A DNA stretch of 64,000 bases from Toxotes chatareus (taxonomy: Eukaryota; Chordata; Actinopteri; Toxotidae): contig CM028901.1 in the NCBI GenBank assembly GCA_016801885.1, positions 14,829,095 to 14,893,094 of the forward strand, written 5' to 3'. The notes beneath the pieces were generated by a model. That model saw only the letters and a program-made list of their open reading frames with translations. It ran no database searches and was not told the origin of the DNA. Every line of letters starts with the position of its first letter. Positions within the stretch are counted from its first letter, which is position 1. Shown piece by piece: positions 56,417-64,000 of this stretch. Both the position numbers and the translations under genes were made by a program.

Positions 56417-57734
56417 GTAAATGTCCGTGGCTAATTACGGAAGTAAACAGTTCAAGTGTGTGAAAACTGTTCAAGTCTACAGCACAGTGCTCGGCTTTAA
56501 CGCTCGGTGCTGGGCTGCAGGCTACATGACACCACCAGCCCGCCTACTTCAGGTTAAAAATAAGAGGTTTGTGGGTCTACTCACAATTTCCTGTTTGGTC
56601 ACACTAACATAGCGAGGTCCTTTCAGCGTCGTGGCAGTTTTGCCAAGTTGTTATGCATGCAGCAAAGGAACCAAAGCCAAGACAAAAAGCAAACAAACAA
56701 ACAAAAAGGTACCATAGGCAGCCTTTTGCCGAATGTACAACTCAGTAAAACGGGGCAGGTTTGACTAAAGACTGCACCTGCTCTTTCAGTCAAGCCAGAG
56801 GATACAAACTTTTCATTCGAACTAGACAAACAGGGTAACAAAGGACTACCAATAATGCAATTCTTGTTATTGATGGCACCTCCATATGATTTTTTTTTCT
56901 TACTGGTTTTAAGTGGCACAAACAGAAAATGTTGTAGAAATTTGTGTAGAATCCCCCTCTCCCCCCCACCACTTTTATTTCATATGGCATCACATGAAAT
57001 TGTAGCTCTCATTTTATGAATGAAGGCAGCAGTGAAACCTCCAAACACTGAAACCACTTGACATCCTTGTTTTCAGGCTGCAGTCATCTCTATCCCATGC
57101 AGACATGTGTAAGCTGCATTTGCAAGTAGTGGAATAATCACACTCTTATTCAAATGTACATGTGTTTCCTCCTTTGAAGAAGTGGACGTGACTGAAATGG
57201 AATTTTGAACGGATGGAGCAGTAGCAGCACTCGCAGACGCTTTAATTAATCCGCTGCACAGCCTTCTGCTTTGAAGCTGTCAGAATTTTGCAAACACTTC
57301 TTCAGACACAGCCCCGTGGAGCTCCTCATGTGGGAAGTGCACTGTTATAGCATCCAAGTGCATCCTTCAAGTACCACTCATGGGCTTTGTCTAGACTCGC
57401 ACAGGCTGTTGTTGGCTTTAAAGGTAACAGACAAGGAGTATTAGTTCACTGTAAACAGTTCTGCTGCTATGTAACTAATTTTATTGAAGCTCCAGATGCT
57501 GCTCCTGCACCAAGCTGTTTTCAGTTAGACAGCCATGTCACTTCTAGCTGCTGCTTCCCCAAACTTGGGACCTCAAAGGGTCCTCAAAAGGGTTCCAAAG
57601 GGCCTCTAGCAGCGTGAGGCATGATTTAATTTTAATGTTGTTTACTTGCCAGAGTTTACCAAAGTGACAAACAGAATTACTTTTTTGATTGTGCTGTCCC
57701 CTTCTGAACTTACAGTATACATATACTGCTACTT
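56417..57734 (+). other. khdrbs3 intron 1, first part
   Basis: No second exon of the KH-domain protein, and no other gene, was recognised. Open frames on both strands are short and without family resemblance. Confidence 0.6.
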
Positions 57735-58055
57735 TAGGGCTGCAGCCAATATCTGTTTTTATTATTGATGGATTTGCTGATAATTTTCTCAATTAATTGA
57801 TAAACTATTAAGTGTATAAAATGTCAGAATAAAGTGAAAAATCACCATACAAATTGTTTTGTCTAACAGTCCAAAGCAAAGATATTAAAATAGAGAGAAG
57901 CAGCAAATCCCTACAACTGTGTAGCATGCACGTGGATATATTTGTCATTTTGGCTTAAAACACGACTTAAGGGATTAATTGTTTATCAAAAGAGTTGGTG
58001 GTTAATTTTCTGTCCATTGACTAAACAGTTAATTGTCTAATCGCTTTAGCTCGAA
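57735..58055. mobile_element. Non-autonomous teleost repeat, family D
   Basis: Starts TAGGGCTGCAGCCAATATCT, contains TCTCAATTAATTGATAAACT, TATAAAATGTCAGAATAAAG and AATTGTTTATCAAAAGAGTT, and ends TTAATTGTCTAATCGCTTTA, then GCTC. The ends are loose inverted repeats of AATTAAT(C)G words. I recognise it as a widespread teleost element with ends reading TAGGGCTGCAAC. It lies in khdrbs3 intron 1. Confidence 0.8.
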
Positions 58056-58198
58056 GTTTATCACATTATCACATTTGCAAAGATCTTCCTCTCTCTTATA
58101 ATCAGATTGATTTAGGTTAAATTGGGTTTTGTGATCAAATTAGTTGTATTTAGGAGCTTTTTTGGGAGATCTTGCTATGTCCTCAGATGGCTTACATA

Positions 58199-58222
58199 TG
58201 TGTGTGTGTGTGTGTGTGTGTA
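58199..58222. repeat. (TG)12 microsatellite
   Basis: Twelve TG units followed by TATATA, in khdrbs3 intron 1. Confidence 0.9.
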
Positions 58223-58607
58223 TATAATGCACTGGTTTAAAAATGTGGCATGTTCTTCTCTGTAGTGTAGAGAGTATATAAGACCCATGATTCTGGTTTT
58301 AACCCTTATACAGTATATCATGACCTTTTAATATTGTGATGTGTGAAATATAAAATACTTACAGAATCACCGCCCTCTGTTCATTCAGTGTATGTTGGAG
58401 TTATATTAATGTTATGACCCTGACAATATCAGTTGCGGATTGGAGTCTTGTTTGAAAGAACAGACTTATGTTAATGCATCTTTCAGTGAGCTGATTCCTG
58501 TACTGTAAGGTAAATTCATTCCAGTCCGTAAGGCAGATAAGGCTTTGTTTTACTCAGCACTTTTTGTTATCAGCTGGTTTCGCTATTCAAATCTGGGTTA
58601 GTCGCTC

Positions 58608-58626
58608 TTTTTTTTTTTTTTTTTTT
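58608..58626. repeat. Poly-T run
   Basis: Nineteen T, in khdrbs3 intron 1. Confidence 0.9.
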
Positions 58627-59681
58627 CTTTTCTAAGAACATATATTCCCGTTACTGATAGAGAGAGGACCGGAGCACTGAATACTTAATGCCATTTGAAA
58701 GACACTTACCAACCACTTTCTTGACAGTCTCTCTCTTAGAGTCCTATGTCCACACTGCAGGTCTGTAGAGTTACAGCAAATATTGGCCATTTCCCAAATA
58801 CGGAATAAAAGCGATGGAATACTTAGAGTTTGAGTCAGGACAAGGCAGCAAAGACTTTCAGAGCAAATGTTCCTCCTGTGTTTTACATTCAAAGAGTTTT
58901 ACCTAACACAAGTTCCTGACATAACGGTTCCAGTAAAGTTAGTTTGTAATATTTCTGGTGGGGGCAAAGATTGCAGTTTGGACAGCATCGCAAGCAGCAG
59001 AATTAATCCGTGACATTTTATGAAGTAAGCAGAACTCTGTGGTGCACAGAATTTGGCCGAAACAGTCTGCCACAACTCCAAAACTGTAAATACTGTTATC
59101 TCTCTCTCACACAACAGATGGAACACGATGCAGCTTAATAGAGCACTTCTTCTGCCATCTTGCTGATGAGTTCTGTACTTGATTATGCAATTGGCAGGGG
59201 ATGCAGGGAACAGAGCTAGAGTAACTAGAGTTACTGCATGCAAATGGCAAATATGAAATTACTCCGGGTCTGGAGAGACTTCCATTCAGGAGAAATTAGG
59301 GGAGCATTGTGTTCGAAGCTTGGGGACAGGGCGGGCTGCTTTGATAAGTCTGGGCCGTTCGCAGAGCTCTTCTCCCACAAGGACCATATCTCTGCCCCTG
59401 TGACAAGCCTCACATACAGTCAGCCAGCAGCGGACACTTGGAGCTGGAGAAATATCTTAAGCCAAAATAAGAGACAAACAGGACCAGCAGCCTACATGGA
59501 ATGAAAAATCCTCAGCAGCATACTAATGAGTGGCTTCTAGGTATGGAAAACACCTCGGGTGACAGAAAATGCATCTGTTATTTACATTAAATCAGTGCAA
59601 CCCTACAGAACATGGGGGCATAAGGGCTGCAAGTAACACATTTATTTTGTGACATATATTTATATACATTTGAGATTGTGA

Positions 59682-59703
59682 TTTTTTTTTTTTTTTTTTT
59701 TTT
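59682..59703. repeat. Poly-T run
   Basis: Twenty-two T, in khdrbs3 intron 1. Confidence 0.9.
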
Positions 59704-60211
59704 GAGTGTGAAAGTTTGTTCTTCACCATGGAAACAGTAGCTTGACAGACAAAAAAAAATTCTTAACTTTATGGATGTGCTTTTAATTTGAACTTCAAAT
59801 TACAGTTGACCCATTGCCTGGCCTGCTGCCCTCTGTAAAAAACTAGTATGTTGTTCTCTTTGCTAATGCAAAATGGAGAAACCCTGCACGTCACTGCACT
59901 AAAGCATCTGAGAAGTAATGTGTGGAAAAATGGTGGTAAGGCTGTTTGCTGATTTTGTCAAAAAAGTATTTGCCTTAATGTAATGTTAGCTCATCGCTCA
60001 AGTGAGCCAGCAGAAGCACCGCATATGAACGAGAGTAATTCTACAGTGTATTTTAGGCTTAGGCTGCTTGGGTTCTGTTTGAATTAATTTGTGCAAATTT
60101 TGTGTTAGCTCAAAATGATTCGAACTAGAATTTTTTTCAAAATGTGACAGCATTTGATGGCGTTTTCTAGTAAACATTTGGGAGGAACACGAGGTGTGGT
60201 TGAAGTCACCC

Positions 60212-60227
60212 AAAAAAAAAAAAAAAA
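60212..60227. repeat. Poly-A run
   Basis: Sixteen A, in khdrbs3 intron 1. Confidence 0.9.
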
Positions 60228-63200
60228 TGAGCGGACCATGAGCTAAGATTGAAGAGTTAAGAATGAAAAATGTGCATCAAAATTTTCCCAGAATCAAGGC
60301 AACATCTCAAAAGCATTATTGATTAATGACTTAAATATCTGCACATTGACACCAAAAAGCTAATTTCTTTAAATAGGCGTTTCAGTCCCAGTTGGAGCTT
60401 CATTGGGTCAGAGTGTTTAAAAATGGTCACCATGCCTGAATACATTCCAGTGGGCTGAGAGGCTGTACGATAGCAGATGTGGTTCAGCATTCTAACCACT
60501 TCTCAAAACAAATAAACAATTCAAGGTGTATACAGTGAAAACAAAAATAGTCCTAAAAGATGGGAGTGCAGCTACAATAATATATCAAGTATGCCAAAAA
60601 TATCTCAACTAGATAAAAAATTAACCAAAAGTTACATGAAAGGAAACAATAAAACATTGTAAATGACAGAAAACCACACACTCACTCTTCTTACCACGGA
60701 CTAACATACATACATATGTATGTCATCATGGAGAGACTGTGGGCAGCTGTCAGCGTCACTGCTTGTCTTTTGACAGTAATGCTTTTTAAAATGCTTTTTG
60801 CCTTGTACCTTGCTGATTTTTGGAGTCAGTGTGCAGGTATTACTCTTTTCCTCAGTGCTGATTTCCAGTAGTCTTGCACCTACAGTACTTCAGACGTGTA
60901 CAGCCTTGCTCCTTTTGATTTAGGTTTTTTCTCTCAGCTAACTGAATCTGTTTAGGCTCTTAGGATTGAAGCGTTAGACTGTATGACAAAAAAGCAAGAG
61001 AATCAATTACATTTAGGCTCATGCTTAGTTTGATATTCTCTCATCTCTCACTCCCTCATCATGCAGACAGAATGTGAAAAACACCTCCCAGAAAGACTTC
61101 AAGACTTGTAAACAATGCCGACTTGTAAACAATGCCGAGTTAAAAATGTAAAGTGTCTCTGTGCAGCAGATGCATTCTGTTTGTGGAGCATGTGGATGCA
61201 GAGCAGCGTGTAGCCCACTCTGAATGTTTCAGGACCTCTGGCCCAGTTTGGACGCTGTAGCCTCAGTGCAGCTCATAAGCCCCATATCTAGTGCTTTTTA
61301 ATTGGACATTCCACAGCAGGAGCCTAGCACAATGTTTGCATCACATTAACAACCTCAGTTAGAAATACAACAACAACAAACAAAAAAAAACAACAACATA
61401 CACTATCAGTCCACATCGAGCAGGTGCGGAGAAGTATCCATATTTCAGACATGATGCCCCATTGTTAATTCATACATTTCCATCTCATAAACAGAACAGA
61501 GGGATATTTTTAGCTGTGCTTGAGTTTTGCCCCAAGTGATAGCAGTTCCTGGGTTAGAATGCCCAGAAGTGAACTAAAATAAGCTTTGGCATAGGATCAA
61601 AGGCAGAGATATCGTTTTGTTGGGGAAACAGTGTTTGATAGCGATAATGATCTGTGGATCCGCGGCTGGCTGACACACTGAGCCACACAGTGAGGTGCAG
61701 GCACAGCCACAGCGCCGAACCCGGGCGAGGGCTGACCGGTGATTTGACCCGCAGATGTAGTGAACTTACAAGTGAACCGTAAGAGGGCAGACAGGGGAGC
61801 TCCAGGAACCCGCTTTGCATTCAGACAAGCGGTGGAAGGCTGCTGAGCGGTGCTGTGGCTAAGAGGTGTTTGCAGAGCTCTGCCTCTGCTTTTGCTGCAG
61901 CTCCCACTGGAATCCAGGGGGTGAAATGTCGGCCAGAACCAACACAGGCAGACTCCGGCCATAAAACCTAACAGCAACTCGCTTACAGATGTGATGAGTC
62001 ACATGGCTGCATTGATTTCACTGCTAACATGTTCTCACATGATATGGCAGCAATAATGAGCCAATGATGCTGTCATTTAGCTCTTTTCTCCCTTAGATAC
62101 TCCACTTGATAAGCTTCAATATGGTTAAAATGTCTAACCTGGGATAGTAATATGAGCCATCTGTGTTCCTTTGCATGTAAACAAACAGACACAGTAGTTA
62201 TCAATAAGAAGCACTCAAATATATCATAACAGTGCTGGAAGAAAGCCATGTGCAGTCATGTTTAGCTTGGATGAGCATAATTGACCCTGTCTAACAACTG
62301 GAGAGCAGCCAGAAAGGAAAAAAAAGGCTGAAATACAATAAACAATTTAAAGCTTGACATTTACTGTGAACACAAAAGTGTCCACAGTACATGGGGAGAA
62401 AATTGGCTGAAAGTTTTAATTAGCTTTCTAGTAAGATATGCATTTCAGTTTGTACTTGACAAGAGCTAGTTCCAAAAATACTTTCTATCTAGTACTGTAT
62501 GAAAAAAGAATCAAAAACTGCCAGGTGGTGAAAGTTGGCATTGAAATCCTGGTCTAATTCTTCTTTAGTCTTGCAAATACATGTTTTGATCAGACATTTC
62601 CTGACTTAAAGTTAAAGTAGAAACAAACATGGTTATATTATTCAAACTAAGGTATTGTAAAAAGTACGGTTTCAGAATTGTTACCATAATTCAGACAGAG
62701 TCCATATGAACAGCAGTGGTTGTGTTTAGTAACATCTCACTCTCCCTAAATGGCTTGTTCTGGACTTGTTTTTTTGTTGGGTTTTTTTTGCTCAAAACCA
62801 GTGTTAATTAATTGCATTTATTCCTCTCCAGCTGTTGGTTCATGGGTCTTTTATTGCGTCTCCATCACCGTCCACGCAATCCCATCACCATATTGCACGA
62901 GATAGAGTCTCCACCTGGTGTAACGCTCGCCTTAGGCTCAGCTTGTTGATTTAATGTTGAGATTGTCAAATTTCCATGTAGAACATGCTGCTGCGGTATA
63001 AATGCTGCATTCATATTTAAAATGCCACAAAGATGTGCATTTTCTTCCTCCACCTGCATGCATACATTGCTGAAGGCCTGCCTTGAGCTGTCTGCTAGGA
63101 TGGCTATCCAGGAGGAGACTATCAATTAAAGCAGCCAGCCAGAGCAGCTTAAATAATGCAAACTGCACTTGTTTAGGCAGGAGTATGCTGAAAGCTGATA

Positions 63201-64000
63201 TTCCACATCTCTGGTAAGGAGATCATTTAGAGGTGTGTGTTGCCAGGCCTTACGGGGGGATATAGTTTTAAATTCTTTTTCATATTCGTGCCAGTACAAC
63301 AAAATAGCTTTTTTTGATACCTTACTCTGAAGTTTTTCCACAAAATCTTTATTTTTTTTCAATTAACAAAGAAAGATAAAGTTCTCACATGTTAAACCCA
63401 AGCAGCTACACAAGAACATTAAGATTTAAATAGGCATAAACTAGAATATAAATGTTGATGGCTGATATTTCTTGATAAATTGTGCTAAAACCTTTTCCTT
63501 GACCAGCCAGTAGTGTAGATCTTAATTTGCAGGACAGATATTGAGAAGATCCCATACATCACCTCAGCAATACAACCTCTGCTTTAGCCCTCCCCGCATC
63601 ACTTATGCATCCATTAATCATCATATTATTGGATGATAATGCTCTGCCGTGCTGCCCAAGACAGGACGCAGACAGACTTGGATTACACTGGATTAGTTGG
63701 AAAACCAGAAGAAACCGCCAGACTGTATCAATCTGTTGACTGTGCCTGAGGCTGAGAGACAAAGGGAGATGGGGATAGAAAAGAAAGAGAGGGTGGGAGT
63801 GGGTTGGCAGGGCTGGACAGAAAGTAAGAGTCTCTTTCCCCTGGGAAAGGTTATTTGTAAGGGGATTGTACCAAAGTCAGTTACAAAAGGAAAAATGCAA
63901 TCTTGGTGGGGAGGAGGGCAAAAAATGGAAGAGTGGAACGGAGCGGGAGTTGAAATCGAAAAAAAAAAGAGGTTATGGGAGTACTGTTGTAGATGTGTTA

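Larger units (their letters stand above)
58056..64000 (+). other. khdrbs3 intron 1, second part
   Basis: No exon recognised. Contains (TG)n at 58199-58222, T runs at 58608-58626 and 59682-59703, an A run at 60212-60227 and a CAA-rich stretch at about 61369-61398. The 126-codon minus-strand frame 61597-61977 and the 114-codon frame 58899-59243 lack domain or splice evidence. Confidence 0.6.

Noticed and set aside
61597..61977. 126-codon minus-strand open frame in khdrbs3 intron 1
   Set aside because: Overlaps another open frame on the same strand, and has no domain or splice evidence.
56417..64000. Second exon of khdrbs3 within the window
   Set aside because: No frame with the expected start of the exon or the KH-domain GXXG region was seen. 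The intron seems to run past the edge.

Overview
The window reads as nuclear DNA of a teleost fish, probably a percomorph. Coding information is sparse and split into short exons with GT-AG introns. There are long gene-free stretches and many microsatellites. The interspersed repeats are of kinds I recognise from teleost genomes: Tc1-like and piggyBac remnants, an L2/CR1-group LINE, and several short non-autonomous families. There are no bacterial-style operons, and I saw no CRISPR arrays, rRNA genes or tRNA genes.

Two protein-coding loci are supported, both on the + strand. The first, at 22.8-24.8 kb, is a complete six-coding-exon ST3GAL1-like sialyltransferase of 313 codons. It has sialylmotifs L, S, III and VS and is probably preceded by a non-coding 5' exon. 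The second, at 56.3 kb, is the first coding exon of a KHDRBS3 (SLM2/T-STAR)-like STAR-family RNA-binding protein. It lies in a CpG-rich promoter, and the rest of the gene lies beyond the right edge. From memory, human ST3GAL1 and KHDRBS3 are near neighbours on 8q24 with ZFAT between them, so the pairing looks like conserved synteny. I found no ZFAT-like zinc-finger exons in the 31 kb between the two genes.

Layout: 1-21.8 kb is intergenic, with dispersed repeats, a piggyBac fragment (11.8 kb), a Tc1-like fragment (17.4 kb) and a LINE tail (20 kb). At 21.8-22.0 kb a cluster of three perfect hairpins lies just upstream of the sialyltransferase. From 25 to 36 kb is repeat-rich: Tc1-like 3' parts at 26.1-26.8 and 28.0-28.15 kb, a LINE tail at 27.8 kb, and a decayed LINE at 31.7-33.5 kb. 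A possible minus-strand promoter and first exon (CRE plus X-box plus splice donor) lies near 35 kb. From 36 to 55.8 kb is intergenic, with old repeats, a MITE with perfect 26-bp inverted ends (43.8 kb) and a long foldback (48.9 kb). From 56.4 to 64 kb is khdrbs3 intron 1.

The two genes have no evident functional link: one encodes a Golgi glycosyltransferase and the other a nuclear splicing regulator. All repeat-family assignments come from reading and memory, not from a database search.
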